From an uncultured Sphingobacteriales bacterium (lineage in GTDB: Bacteria > Bacteroidota > Bacteroidia > Chitinophagales > Chitinophagaceae), in the NCBI GenBank assembly GCA_937871285.1, contig CALMQS010000011.1:1-52930 (forward strand): a DNA stretch of 52,930 bases, in the 5' to 3' direction. Each line of letters starts with the position of its first letter. Positions within the stretch are counted from its first letter, which is position 1. The translations under genes and the position numbers were made by a program. Positions 35,698 through 45,716 of the stretch are shown piece after piece. Under the pieces are notes generated by a model that did not search any database, was not told the origin of the DNA, and saw nothing but the letters and a program-made list of their open reading frames with translations.

Positions 35698-38600
35698 TTA
35701 ATATTTTATTATTTCGATCGCTACAGGTCCTGCCAACCCAGAAGGCTGAAGCGAATCCGTTGGTTTTGCTGGATTTTCATTTACCCAAGTTGTCCGTTTT
35801 TCAGTGGGTAATTTGGTATCACCTATAAGTCTGTTTATCCAGTTATTCACCACATTTATTTCTATCGTATTATTTCCTGCTTTTACCAAATTAGTGATAT
35901 TCAACTTCCATGGGTCAGTCCATACTCCTCCCGCAACAACTCCATTGACTTTTACTTCCGCCATAACATTAACTTTCCCAAGATTAATAAAAAATTGATA
36001 CTCAGGTGAAATGTTATTCAAATAAAAACTGTTTTTATAAGATGCCTGGCCTGAATAATACCTAATTTGCTCCTCTTCAAAATCAGTCCAGTCTTTTAAG
36101 TCTGCCATATAAATTGGTGTTTTGGAGCCATCTTTAATCTTATCAAATGTTACTTGCCATGGTTTTTCTACTTTAACAATCTTTGTAGGTAGTGGGAAAT
36201 TATCTCCAATTTCCTCTCGATAGCGAACAGGTTTTCTAAATACAATAAAAGCACTTCCCTGGGGAGGTAGTTCAAGAGATATTTCGGTACCAGATTTTTT
36301 CTTACTAAACACTTCAAGATCTCGGATATTACCATCAATGGGGTCCCAAAATTCAGGTTGTTTCCCATTCACTCTGAATGTTGCGTCAAACTTAAGTTTA
36401 TTTTCACTCTGATTAGAAATGAAATATATATCAGTATCATTTAATCTTCGATGTACCCATAGCAGGGGAAGATCATCGGGAAAGATTATATCTGGCTCAG
36501 TCTTGATTTGATTTAAAGCATCCTGAATGTCTACACCATCTATTATGCCCCCCTTATATTTACTTCCCTTTTGTCCTTTATTCTTTGTCCAAAGCTCATT
36601 AGCTATCGTTTCTACCTTTTTATCTGCTGTAGGAAAGTTTTTCAGACTTGGTGAGCGAAAGGGAGGAGCACCGTATATTGCTGCACCTTGCTTACATAGA
36701 AGTTGGATCTTTTCAAGAAGTTCTGGCCGCATGGTTTCAACAGGTGGCAGAACAAGCATTTTATAACTCATGCCATCCGGAAGTACCAAATTACCGTCAA
36801 TTACCGAAAGATGGTTTAGGATGACATCGGCATTTATGTAATCGAATGAATAGCCCTTTGGCACCTCAGGTATTCGAACACCAGTCATCTTGGGAACATC
36901 TTCACCAATGAAATAGCAAAGGTCATTAATGGGAAGCCCCCTACGTAACATAAACATACACCTACGTTGGTAATCTATCCAATATTTTGATTGTTTAAAC
37001 CAAGTGTTTTTTCGATTAAACTCGGTTCCGAACCATGCATTTATACCTGGATTTCTTTCTTCATAAGGCTGATGTATATATAAGTGAAGCACGACTTGGT
37101 TTATACCCTCAGTAAAACTCCAGTCACCTCGTTTCTTAAGTAATGTGGGGTGTCTCTGAAATGCTAGTCCTGCAGATGTATACGATTCTGCTGATACTAT
37201 TCTTTTACCGTAAATATGGGCAGCTGATGACGCGGCACGACATTCTGTATTTCCTAGCTCCCCTTCGTTCCAGAATTCACCACCAATATCATGGCTTTGT
37301 CCTCCATAAAGCAAGAACTCTGACGGAAACCCCCAGTGGCCATAGTTCTCCAACCAAATCCTTAACCCATTTTCCTGGCAGATGTCACGAAAAGCACCAA
37401 CATAATGATAGGCTATTCTATCAGCAACAAATCTGCGAAGATCCCAAAGAAATCTGTCTGATTGATCAGTTGAACCTACTATTCTTCCAGAGAGTACAGG
37501 TAGCCATGGTAAGGGATCATAGCTATATTTTGCCCTGAAATCCTCTATCATATCATCAGTCCAGTTCTGTGATCCTTGTTCATAGCTATCAAGTACAACA
37601 TGCTTAAACGCTTTTCGTTCTTCTATTGACAATCGTTTAAGAAGTTTTAAAACATATTGATTAAAATGATGTCTTAGATGATTTTTATTCATCTTATCAA
37701 CCTCCCATCCTGTTGCGTATGGGGCAGCTTGCGCATTGCGAGCACCTGTGAGGTCTGATCCGATGCGCATTATAATCCAGTTGCCAGGAGGGGAATTCCA
37801 TGTAAGGGTATCTTCTTTAACATATTTGCTGATATCAATTACATTTTCCGGACTGATTTTAGCTAAAGTATCACTACCTTCTTCTCTTAATTCCCATTGG
37901 TATTCAAACCACGTTGGGAAAGGAATTTGGCACATCTTTCCAAGTTGTTTCTCTACATAGTCTTCAATTCTTGGTACAGCGGACAACTCAATTTCTGCAA
38001 ATCCAACGTCAGAAATATCTCCATTTTGAATAGAAAAATAATTGCGAAGATTAAAATCACTTAATATAAATCTAAAGCTTTTGGAAGACACCGTAGGTAG
38101 AGAGATGGCTACTGGACCAAACCTCATGGGGCCAACATTTACCCTTGAGTTACTTCTGTCATACCTAAATTTCCTTATGCTCTTATAAGACCCGTTTTCC
38201 AAAATATGAACGTCAATATCTACAGCAAATTCTATTCCTGCATGAAAAACTCTTAGACTACGTGCTGTAAACAACTCTTCGATTTCAAAGTCTATGACTA
38301 TTTGTTTCGCAGAACCTGCATTTTTAAACAGGCAGAAAGTTTCTAGGCTTCCATCACTTAGATTTAATGCGTCCTTTAAATCCGGAGTAACTTTTATTTT
38401 TGGGTTTAGTGATGAAATTTTTAGATTATCATTCTCTGGAACCGGAAACGCAAGAACTCTTACGTCCTGATATGTATCTGAATATCTCTCAAACGCTTGC
38501 GCTATTTTCTTCCCGCCCTCAATTTCTATTTCATGAGATAAAAGATATCTCATTGAATGTTCAGGTTTAACCCATGGGCCACCTGACTGGCTCCAGCCAG

Positions 38601-38973
38601 GACTATTAAATAGTCCAATATTAACGCCGGTCCTTTTACCCTCTCGTACTGCATGTTCTAATAACTGCCACCATTCCTCACTCAGAGTCTTTATTTCCCC
38701 ATAAGGCATGCCTTCATAACCAATATTGCCTATCATTGCTTCACCAATTCCCACTTCCGCCATCGCTTCAAGATCCTTTGTTATTCCATCTTTTGTATTG
38801 TTATCACTTATCCAATACCAATAAACCCATGGCTTAACGGAATCAGGAGAATTTTTAAAACCCTGTTCCAATTCATGAGCAGATATAAAATCGGTATTAA
38901 TAGGAATATTGTTCTTGCAGCTGAATTGATTTAGTGCCATTATTATGCTAATAAGAAGAAAATTTGAGTTCAT
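35698..38973 (-). CDS. GH106-like glycoside hydrolase (alpha-L-rhamnosidase family), lipoprotein
   Basis: A 1091-residue protein with a lipoprotein signal (LNQFSC). The start of the mature chain, KPWVYWYWISDNNTKDGITKD, then GIGEAMIGNIGYEGMPYG and FNSPGWSQSGGPWV are typical of Glyco_hydro_106 proteins. Later blocks EQGSQNWTDDM and RIVSAESYTSAG are also family-like. The C-terminal about 130 residues form a beta-sandwich (MAEVKVNGVVAGGVWTDPW). GH106 members cleave alpha-L-rhamnosides in plant pectins and other glycans; I could not map catalytic residues with certainty. It lies downstream of susC-susD, past a terminator-like hairpin. Base composition is richer in A+T than the ceramidase-like genes that follow, as in susD and the susC barrel. 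Confidence 0.82.
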   Translation of the reverse strand: MNSNFLLISIIMALNQFSCKNNIPINTDFISAHELEQGFKNSPDSVKPWVYWYWISDNNTKDGITKDLEAMAEVGIGEAMIGNIGYEGMPYGEIKTLSEEWWQLLEHAVREGKRTGVNIGLFNSPGWSQSGGPWVKPEHSMRYLLSHEIEIEGGKKIAQAFERYSDTYQDVRVLAFPVPENDNLKISSLNPKIKVTPDLKDALNLSDGSLETFCLFKNAGSAKQIVIDFEIEELFTARSLRVFHAGIEFAVDIDVHILENGSYKSIRKFRYDRSNSRVNVGPMRFGPVAISLPTVSSKSFRFILSDFNLRNYFSIQNGDISDVGFAEIELSAVPRIEDYVEKQLGKMCQIPFPTWFEYQWELREEGSDTLAKISPENVIDISKYVKEDTLTWNSPPGNWIIMRIGSDLTGARNAQAAPYATGWEVDKMNKNHLRHHFNQYVLKLLKRLSIEERKAFKHVVLDSYEQGSQNWTDDMIEDFRAKYSYDPLPWLPVLSGRIVGSTDQSDRFLWDLRRFVADRIAYHYVGAFRDICQENGLRIWLENYGHWGFPSEFLLYGGQSHDIGGEFWNEGELGNTECRAASSAAHIYGKRIVSAESYTSAGLAFQRHPTLLKKRGDWSFTEGINQVVLHLYIHQPYEERNPGINAWFGTEFNRKNTWFKQSKYWIDYQRRCMFMLRRGLPINDLCYFIGEDVPKMTGVRIPEVPKGYSFDYINADVILNHLSVIDGNLVLPDGMSYKMLVLPPVETMRPELLEKIQLLCKQGAAIYGAPPFRSPSLKNFPTADKKVETIANELWTKNKGQKGSKYKGGIIDGVDIQDALNQIKTEPDIIFPDDLPLLWVHRRLNDTDIYFISNQSENKLKFDATFRVNGKQPEFWDPIDGNIRDLEVFSKKKSGTEISLELPPQGSAFIVFRKPVRYREEIGDNFPLPTKIVKVEKPWQVTFDKIKDGSKTPIYMADLKDWTDFEEEQIRYYSGQASYKNSFYLNNISPEYQFFINLGKVNVMAEVKVNGVVAGGVWTDPWKLNITNLVKAGNNTIEINVVNNWINRLIGDTKLPTEKRTTWVNENPAKPTDSLQPSGLAGPVAIEIIKY

Positions 38974-39081
38974 TTCAGATTTTTTAAGATAGGATAAAAT
39001 TATGTGTTGAATTTTTTGGTTAATCGGTAATTGAATACAGGTTTCTTTTCATCCTTGAATGTAACAATCACCAAAAACCAA

Positions 39082-39113
39082 GGGGTTTAGGGAATATGTG
39101 ATCTCTAAACCCC
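39082..39113 (-). terminator. Intrinsic terminator-like hairpin after susD
   Basis: GGGGTTTAG and CTAAACCCC pair over nine bases around a 14-base loop, and on the minus strand TTGGTTTTTGG follows. It lies about 105 bases beyond the susD stop and before the GH106 gene, so it could reduce read-through from susCD into the glycosidase. Confidence 0.55.
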
Positions 39114-39216
39114 CTATAAATTGGGCTATCCAATCGGACTGCATTAACTATTTGCCAGTGATAAGATCAATACATATCTTCAGTATTTATTTAAGAATTT
39201 CTTTCGATATTTTCAA

Positions 39217-40749
39217 TTATTTGTCCCACCAAACATTAGTTAACCAATTATTAGAACCTTGCTTTGAAATTGCTGCATCCAAATTATTAGTATTTAATGC
39301 TCCTTCACTTGCGGGATATTGAAACCTCCGAGGGATAACTCCTCCCGTATAGTTGCCAGGAAAGTTCACTGGTATTAAAGTTGGATAATTTGATCTTCTC
39401 CAATTGGCATGAGCTTCATAGCCATCAAGTAAAGAAGCTATATAATACTGAGTATTGATAGATTCCAGTCTCTCTTCTAAATTATTCGGATAAACTAATC
39501 CAGTTAAAAAAGTTTCTATTTTTTCACTTTCAAAAATACTCGAAGAGGGATTATATAATCTTAAGAGATCTATTGCTGCTTGAACTCCTTTCCTATAATA
39601 AAATTCGCCGGATGGTCCTGTCTGAATCCAGTTTTTTTCTCGTGCTTCCGCTAACAGAAGCATCGTCTGTGCGTAAGAAACAATTACATTCGGATCATTA
39701 GCATCAGCAAATGAGGATCTTAATTGTGAGAAGGTATGTAAAGAACCTGCTACATGACTTATATCCGTTCCATTTGGTAAACCCTTCTGAATAAAAGTAT
39801 CATCATTTTCATTCCCTGGATCTGTTGGCGAACCTCCGGTTCTTATCACGGACAGAATTTTCAGTCTAACGTCATTATTTAATTTAAGAATATCTATAAA
39901 TGTTTTTGAAAATTTGAAATTATTTTGATATAATTCTGATCTAGATCCTGGGTAAAATCCAAGAATATGACTGTTAGGGTTATCATAGACTCCAGAAGTA
40001 TGATTTATTCTAAAAGTTTCATCATTACTACTTATTAAACCATTGGTGTAAGCCTTTGAAACTAAAGAAGTCGCCGTAGTTGGATCAATTTTGGAGAAAC
40101 GCATACCCACTCTTAATAAGAGTGAGTATGCTGCTTTTTTCCAAAGTTCTACATTACCGTTATAACTTGTTATATCTCCCTTAAGGGGTTTATCTGTGCG
40201 AAACGATTTCGCAGCGACTTCCAACTCATCCGCGATATCTAACAAAACAATTCTTTGTTCATCATAATCTGGCGTAAATATTCCATTCAGGAAGCCTTTG
40301 CCAGCATTAAAATAGGGGAGGTTTCCATAAATATCAGTGAGCCTTAAAAAAATAAAAGCCTTTAGGACCTTTGAAGCAGAATGATAATTAATTTCTTCTT
40401 CTTTACCTGCCGTCTTTTCAATCAAGTTAACAAGATTTTGTATTGCCTTTCCATAATATCCATCCCATAAGGCTGAATTGTATCCTTCATCGAATAAATA
40501 TCGATCCCCTGCCTGATATGTCGTAGAAGCAAATTGTTGTACAAATTGAGTGGTATAAATTAAGTTGCCACGAAAAGACTCGTATTCACCTCCGGATGTT
40601 TGAATAATCGCTTGTGTAAATAATGATTCGGATTCTAAATCGGTTAATTTCGTTGGATCAATATTGATATCCCTAAAATTCTTAGTACAACTAGTAAAAG
40701 TCAGGAAAAGAATTATTATCCAAACACTATTATAAATATATTTAAGCAT
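39217..40749 (-). CDS. SusD/RagB-family outer-membrane glycan-binding lipoprotein
   Basis: A 510-residue protein with a lipoprotein signal (FLTFTSC). The opening CTKNFRDINIDPTKLTDLESE is typical of the SusD-like_2 subfamily. The helical TPR-like core includes YYGKAIQNLVNLIE, SASKVLKAFIFLRLTDIYGNLPY and LWKKAAYSLLLRVGMRFS, and the protein ends with RRFQYPASEGALNTNN. It forms the lid over the SusC barrel at the cell surface and binds the glycan before import. It begins 11 bases after susC and is co-transcribed. It is A+T-rich like the susC barrel region. Confidence 0.93.
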   Translation of the reverse strand: MLKYIYNSVWIIILFLTFTSCTKNFRDINIDPTKLTDLESESLFTQAIIQTSGGEYESFRGNLIYTTQFVQQFASTTYQAGDRYLFDEGYNSALWDGYYGKAIQNLVNLIEKTAGKEEEINYHSASKVLKAFIFLRLTDIYGNLPYFNAGKGFLNGIFTPDYDEQRIVLLDIADELEVAAKSFRTDKPLKGDITSYNGNVELWKKAAYSLLLRVGMRFSKIDPTTATSLVSKAYTNGLISSNDETFRINHTSGVYDNPNSHILGFYPGSRSELYQNNFKFSKTFIDILKLNNDVRLKILSVIRTGGSPTDPGNENDDTFIQKGLPNGTDISHVAGSLHTFSQLRSSFADANDPNVIVSYAQTMLLLAEAREKNWIQTGPSGEFYYRKGVQAAIDLLRLYNPSSSIFESEKIETFLTGLVYPNNLEERLESINTQYYIASLLDGYEAHANWRRSNYPTLIPVNFPGNYTGGVIPRRFQYPASEGALNTNNLDAAISKQGSNNWLTNVWWDK

Positions 40750-40760
40750 TATTATAAATT

Positions 40761-43700
40761 TTAGAATTTAAAATTTAAATTTAATCCCATTGATCTAACA
40801 GAAGGCACCCCAAACCATTCAAGACCCTGCGCGTTACTATTATTATACGAAGACTCAGGGTCAATATTGGGAACTTTCTTCAGCAAAACAGCAAGGTTTC
40901 TTCCAACAAGAGAAATGTTTATACTCTTGAAAGGAGATCGTAATATTAACTTTGAAGGTAAAGTGTAACCCAAAGTAAGTTCTCTTAGTTTAATAAAATC
41001 AGATTTAAAAATAAACGGTTCTGAAATATTCATTGCTATCGATTGCCAATACCTCTGTGCATTTAATTTGAGATTATTCTTTTGTCCGCTACTTTCTATA
41101 ATGCCATCTACAATCACTCCGTCTTCACGTCCATATAAAGTCTGCTTTGTCAACCCCCTCAATGTTGACCCATCGTTTGTTCCTGAGTATAAATAGCCTC
41201 CAAATCTACTGTCTATTAAAAATTCGAATACAAAACCCTTATAAGAAATAGAATTTGTTAGCCCCATCAAAAGTGGAGCAACACCGGTTCCATAAGTTTT
41301 TAGTTCACCTCGCTGTGGAAATCCTCCATCATTTAATAATAATTTGCCTTCTTCATTTGTTTTAAATCCATAACCTTGTATTTGACCATATGGGGTACCT
41401 TCAATATTTGCTATAAAGGCCGTCATAGACCGTGCTTGATCGATTTGGATGGAATTTAGCTGATCAGAAATTTTTGTGACTCTACTATCATTGTAAGAAA
41501 AATTATATGTAAGAGTCCATCTCAGCATTCTATTTAATGGTGTTGCCCCAATCTGCAATTCTACCCCTTTATTTGTAATGGTTCCAGCGTTAATCAGTAC
41601 GCTATTAAATCCCGAAGTCTGCGAGATCTGGCTTATAACAATATCGTTCTTTGTCTTTTTCGTATAGAAAGTTAAATCAAGGTTTACCTTATTTGAAAAA
41701 AATCTGTTTTCCATTCCTATTTCTACAGTTTCAACTGTAAAAGGTTTAAGATTTTTATTAGGTATGGTAGTGCCAGAAATTCCTCCTACTGGCAAGGAAT
41801 TATAGGAGTTAGCACTCAATGAATATTGGAGGTTAAGTCCATATGGGTCTCTTTGTCCGCTAACCTTAGCCCACGAGGATCGTATTTTTGAGTAGTTAAT
41901 AAAGCTTGGTAAATTAATAACTTCAGAGAAAATGAAACCTAAACTTGCAGAAGGATAAAAATTAGACCAATTATTGGGTGATAATGTCGAGAACCAATCA
42001 TTTCTACCTGTTAAATTTAAAGCTAAAAACCTATCATAGGTAAGATCTACAGATGCAAATAAAGAGTTTGTTTGTACTTTTCTGTAACTATAATCCATCC
42101 ATTTATCTCTCAAATTATTTATATAATAATAATTTGGTGCATAAAAATTATTACCAGCAAGAAATTGTCCGTCAGTAAAAGACTTCATGATATTTCCTCC
42201 AGTGAATGCGTCTATCTCCAGCTTATTAGAATTTACTCTTGCTCCAAAAATTACTTCACTATTGAACTCTCTAAACTTTTCAACACTTTGAATATTTATT
42301 TGACCACCCGAACTATATTGAGTCCCCATTGGAGTAATATCAAGATTATTGCGTGTATACGTATCGGTCGATATTCTTGCCCGTGAATAAAGCCAATGAT
42401 TGAATGAATATTTTCCTTGTATAGCCCCTATAAATCGATCTCGACCATCACTTTGATCAAATCTATAGGTAGCCCAGTATGGATTTGTAACATAAGGAAC
42501 TGAATTGAATTTCCTTTCACCTTTGGTAATAGAATCTACCATTTTGTCCCAATATGTTGACTCTTCCCAACTAGTTGGAATTGTAGTGATAGAATAATTA
42601 GCGTTTCCTGGTGAATCTGATACACGTGGTCTATTTTTAGTTCGTTCTCTAACATATTTTCCTATAATGTTTAATGTTAATTTTTCTAATGGCGTAACAC
42701 CAATGTTCAAACTAAAATTATTCCTTTGTAAATTTGAATTGGGAACAACAGACCTATTTTGCAAATCAGTCATATTGAAATTGTAGTTGAATTTATCTCC
42801 ACTACCATAAATTGATACTGAATTATTAATATTTGTTCCTGTTTTATAAAACTTAGATATATTATTTTTGTGTGCAATGTATGGTCTTAAAACTCCATCC
42901 CACTGAAAAACCATACTCCCATCCAACCTACTCCCCCAACTATTAGGACTTATTCCATTGGCCTCTTGAGCACTTGAAGGTGCGTTTCCCATAATACCAT
43001 GACCGTACTCATACTGCCAATCAGTGAAATCATTTACTTTTTCCACAACTAAATTCGAATTTATTTCAATTCCGAAACCATTCATCTTCGATCCCTTCTT
43101 TGTTGTTATTAGAATCACTCCTGTAGCGGATCTCGACCCATATAATGCCGCAGCCGCCCCACCTTTTAAAATACTAATTGATTCAACATCGTCAGGGTTT
43201 ATCATTTGTATTCCATCACCTCCGTCGCGCCCGCCATACATTCCAGCCCAACTTCGATTAGAATTATCTATTGGAATACCATCAATAACATATAATGGCT
43301 GGTTTTCTCCGGACAAAGATGTATTTCCTCTTAAAACTAGTCTTGATGAACTGCCTACGCCAGTTGCAGAAGAAGAAACATTAAGTCCTGGTACTCTACC
43401 TGAAAGACTATTTACTAAATTATTTGATCTAGATTTTAGTAGATCCTCTCCATATACTTCAGTTAAGGAATAACCTATTTTCCTTTTTTCTTTCGTTATT
43501 CCTAATGCAGTCACAACCACATCCTCCATCCCCGCCACAAATGCTTTCAATACAATATTGAATACTGTTTGGGTACCTACTTTTACTGTGTGCGTTTCAA
43601 AACCAACAAAAGAAAAGACCAGTTCCACATTGTTGGCAGAAGGAACAGACAACAGAAATCTACCGTCGGCATTGGTGGTGGTACCGTTTTGGGCGGCTTT

Positions 43701-44189
43701 AACGGTTACACTTACCCCTTCTAAGGGTTCCTGTTGTTCGTTAGTTACCCTTCCGCTCAGATTGATATCGGCAGGCGGGGAGAGCGTACCCGAAATGGAC
43801 TCAAGCGGAGTAATCTGATAGATTTCTTTCTTCCATTTAATAAAGATGGTATTTTCCTCGATGGAATAATCCAATTGCTGATTACGGAACACTTCGTTTA
43901 AAAACTGTTTTAAGGGCATGTTTTCGCCCTGAACGGTAACAGGTTTTGCCTTACTAAGCTGTCCGGATTTGTAACTCACAAAATAACCGGTTTGCTGCTT
44001 TATTACAGTAAACACTTTTTCCATGGGAACATCCTTTCCGGAAAAAGTAATGGTTTGGGCAAACCCTGTGGCTGCAGCCTGCAGGCAGAGCCCTAAAAGC
44101 ATTGCAGTGGTAACTTGCATGATGCGCAAAGTTTTGGGTAAAATTCCACGGGCGCCCCGGCACCGGTGGTTAAAAGCAATGAATTGCAT
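40761..44189 (-). CDS. SusC/RagA-family TonB-linked outer-membrane receptor with STN signalling domain
   Basis: A 1142-residue receptor. A 24-residue lead precedes the signal peptide (TTAMLLGLCLQAAATGFAQ), a form common in Chitinophagaceae. Domains in order: STN/secretin-like (about 48-125, TITFSGKDVPMEKVFTVI), CarboxypepD_reg-like (about 143-220, LSGRVTNEQQEPLEGV), plug with VVVTALGITKEKRKIGYSL (about 225-350, including NPDDVESISILKGGAAAALYG) and the beta-barrel to the C-terminal aromatic residue. It imports a large glycan fragment with energy from TonB, and the STN domain reports binding to the FecR protein. Composition changes near 43,500: the N-terminal part is close to the neighbouring FecR gene and the plug/barrel part is A+T-rich. 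Confidence 0.95.
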   Translation of the reverse strand: MQFIAFNHRCRGARGILPKTLRIMQVTTAMLLGLCLQAAATGFAQTITFSGKDVPMEKVFTVIKQQTGYFVSYKSGQLSKAKPVTVQGENMPLKQFLNEVFRNQQLDYSIEENTIFIKWKKEIYQITPLESISGTLSPPADINLSGRVTNEQQEPLEGVSVTVKAAQNGTTTNADGRFLLSVPSANNVELVFSFVGFETHTVKVGTQTVFNIVLKAFVAGMEDVVVTALGITKEKRKIGYSLTEVYGEDLLKSRSNNLVNSLSGRVPGLNVSSSATGVGSSSRLVLRGNTSLSGENQPLYVIDGIPIDNSNRSWAGMYGGRDGGDGIQMINPDDVESISILKGGAAAALYGSRSATGVILITTKKGSKMNGFGIEINSNLVVEKVNDFTDWQYEYGHGIMGNAPSSAQEANGISPNSWGSRLDGSMVFQWDGVLRPYIAHKNNISKFYKTGTNINNSVSIYGSGDKFNYNFNMTDLQNRSVVPNSNLQRNNFSLNIGVTPLEKLTLNIIGKYVRERTKNRPRVSDSPGNANYSITTIPTSWEESTYWDKMVDSITKGERKFNSVPYVTNPYWATYRFDQSDGRDRFIGAIQGKYSFNHWLYSRARISTDTYTRNNLDITPMGTQYSSGGQINIQSVEKFREFNSEVIFGARVNSNKLEIDAFTGGNIMKSFTDGQFLAGNNFYAPNYYYINNLRDKWMDYSYRKVQTNSLFASVDLTYDRFLALNLTGRNDWFSTLSPNNWSNFYPSASLGFIFSEVINLPSFINYSKIRSSWAKVSGQRDPYGLNLQYSLSANSYNSLPVGGISGTTIPNKNLKPFTVETVEIGMENRFFSNKVNLDLTFYTKKTKNDIVISQISQTSGFNSVLINAGTITNKGVELQIGATPLNRMLRWTLTYNFSYNDSRVTKISDQLNSIQIDQARSMTAFIANIEGTPYGQIQGYGFKTNEEGKLLLNDGGFPQRGELKTYGTGVAPLLMGLTNSISYKGFVFEFLIDSRFGGYLYSGTNDGSTLRGLTKQTLYGREDGVIVDGIIESSGQKNNLKLNAQRYWQSIAMNISEPFIFKSDFIKLRELTLGYTLPSKLILRSPFKSINISLVGRNLAVLLKKVPNIDPESSYNNSNAQGLEWFGVPSVRSMGLNLNFKF

Positions 44190-44306
44190 ACTTTTGCTCA
44201 GTTTTCGGTTAATGAATAGATTGTCTGTTGATCCGGCATTTATTAGGTTAGCCTGAAACTTTTGCCGGGTTTCTGTTGCGAGCAGAGCCCGGATTTTTTA
44301 TTTAAA

Positions 44307-44368
44307 TAGCCACGAATACACCAATAATACTATCTTAAGTTGATTATCCATTCGTGAATTCGTGGCTA
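44307..44368. repeat. Inverted repeat between susC and fecR
   Basis: TAGCCACGAAT (44307-44317) and ATTCGTGGCTA (44358-44368) are perfect 11-base complements 40 bases apart, with an extra ATTCGTG partial copy at 44350-44356. A T/A-rich stretch follows on both sides. It is intergenic and may be a repeat element. It could also fold in the fecR-susC transcript. Confidence 0.5.
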
Positions 44369-44407
44369 CCTTTTCTTTTGTTGTACAGAATGCAGGAATA
44401 ATTTTTT

Positions 44408-45637
44408 TTAATACACTGTCAAAGTTTTTCCTTCTAATTTGAAATGTAAATCCCTATCCTGTAATCCGTTTAATACTTGTTGTAAAGTGAGATTTCTGCC
44501 AATCTCACCGCCTAATTCTATACGGTCAACATTGCCTTCATATTTCACTTCCACATCATACCACCGGGCAATCTGCCGCATAGCATATTTAAGTTTTACC
44601 TGGTGAAAATTGAACACCCCGTTTTTCCATGCCAGGTCTTTGTCTACATCCGTACGGGTTACCTTACCTCCCATATATGCATTACCCGGCGTTAACAACA
44701 TACCGTTCACCTGCACCAATCCTTCTAAAAGCGAAGTTTTTATACCTGCTTCATCGTCATAACTGTTTACATTAAACGAAGTTCCTTTTACTGTGATCTC
44801 ATCTTCATAAGTTCTTACCGTAAAGGGCTTCAACGGATTTTTAGCCACTTCAAAATAAGCCTCCCCTGTAATTGCTACCGCGCGGGTGTTTCCCGGGAAA
44901 GCTGTGGGGTAAGTAATACTGCTGGAAGCGTTCAGCCAAACGGTAGTACCGTCCGGAAGCATTAATTTGTATTGCCCGCCTTTAGGAGTGGTCATGGTAT
45001 TATATACTACCACATCCGTTTTACTATATGCCAAAGCCCCATCGCTGATACGAATAGCTAAGTCGCCATCATTAATAACCTGCTGCCCCTTGTCATCTAA
45101 TTCCACTTTTTCCCCATTGCTTAAGGTAAGCACCGCTTTGTTAGTACCTGGAAGTACATCATTTGCATCCCTTGTCAGCACGGGCGCCGTAACTGTTGCC
45201 TGTTGGCCAGGGGTATCTTTTTTTATGTTATAGTAAAAAAAGCCTGCACCTATAAACAGCGCCGCAGCCGCAGCATAACGTATCCATGGGGCTTTCAGGA
45301 AACGGATTTTACTGCCACCGCCTGGCATATATTCTTTAGCTTCATCCTCATCTATACCGCTTGTCTCCATTTTCTGATCGCTTTCTTTCAAAACAAATGG
45401 ATCCATTGATCCGGCGTCATTTGCCACAATGACCCGTATCATTTCTTTCAGCTTTGCCTCATCATACACAAACAATTCCGGTAGTTCCTTATGATACCAT
45501 TCCTCCACAATCCTGCTAAGTTTGTGTACGTTAGCCGGGTCGTTCAATGCTTCAAGCAATTGCGTCTTTTCTTCATCAGAAAGGATATCCCGGATGCGTT
45601 TCTGCAATAAATAGTCAAAATCAATTTTGTCTTTCAC
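44408..45637 (-). CDS. FecR-family anti-sigma factor / transmembrane signal transducer
   Basis: A 409-residue inner-membrane protein that starts with GTG. The cytoplasmic N-terminal part (about 1-115) is acidic and helical and should hold the sigma factor. One membrane segment follows (IRYAAAAALFIGAGFFYY). The periplasmic FecR domain has TTPKGGQYKLMLPDGTTVWLNASSSI with ITGEAYFEV and VKGTSFNV. The C-terminal DUF4974 region (about 335-405) ends NGLQDRDLHFKLEGKTLTVY. It links ligand binding by the STN domain of SusC to release of the sigma factor encoded upstream. It is separated from susC by 218 bases containing an inverted repeat. Confidence 0.95.
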   Translation of the reverse strand: MKDKIDFDYLLQKRIRDILSDEEKTQLLEALNDPANVHKLSRIVEEWYHKELPELFVYDEAKLKEMIRVIVANDAGSMDPFVLKESDQKMETSGIDEDEAKEYMPGGGSKIRFLKAPWIRYAAAAALFIGAGFFYYNIKKDTPGQQATVTAPVLTRDANDVLPGTNKAVLTLSNGEKVELDDKGQQVINDGDLAIRISDGALAYSKTDVVVYNTMTTPKGGQYKLMLPDGTTVWLNASSSITYPTAFPGNTRAVAITGEAYFEVAKNPLKPFTVRTYEDEITVKGTSFNVNSYDDEAGIKTSLLEGLVQVNGMLLTPGNAYMGGKVTRTDVDKDLAWKNGVFNFHQVKLKYAMRQIARWYDVEVKYEGNVDRIELGGEIGRNLTLQQVLNGLQDRDLHFKLEGKTLTVY

Positions 45638-45716
45638 GTAATGATTGACACCGCACCGGGGGTTATTGTACCATCAGTCAGGGAATTTTTTTTTCAGTTG
45701 CGTAACGACTGCCAAA

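Noticed and set aside
37743..37760. A CACCTGTGAGGTCTGATC stretch resembling half of the REP palindrome
   Set aside because: It lies in the GH106 gene where it encodes SDLTGARN, a stretch that fits the family, and it has no second arm. Probably coincidence.
43024..43473. A 149-codon open frame on the plus strand within susC
   Set aside because: It is antisense to a clearly coding plug domain and has no family resemblance.
44239..44293. CCGGG/CCCGG arms considered as a terminator before susC
   Set aside because: Only five pairs with a long loop and no proper T-run in the direction of transcription.
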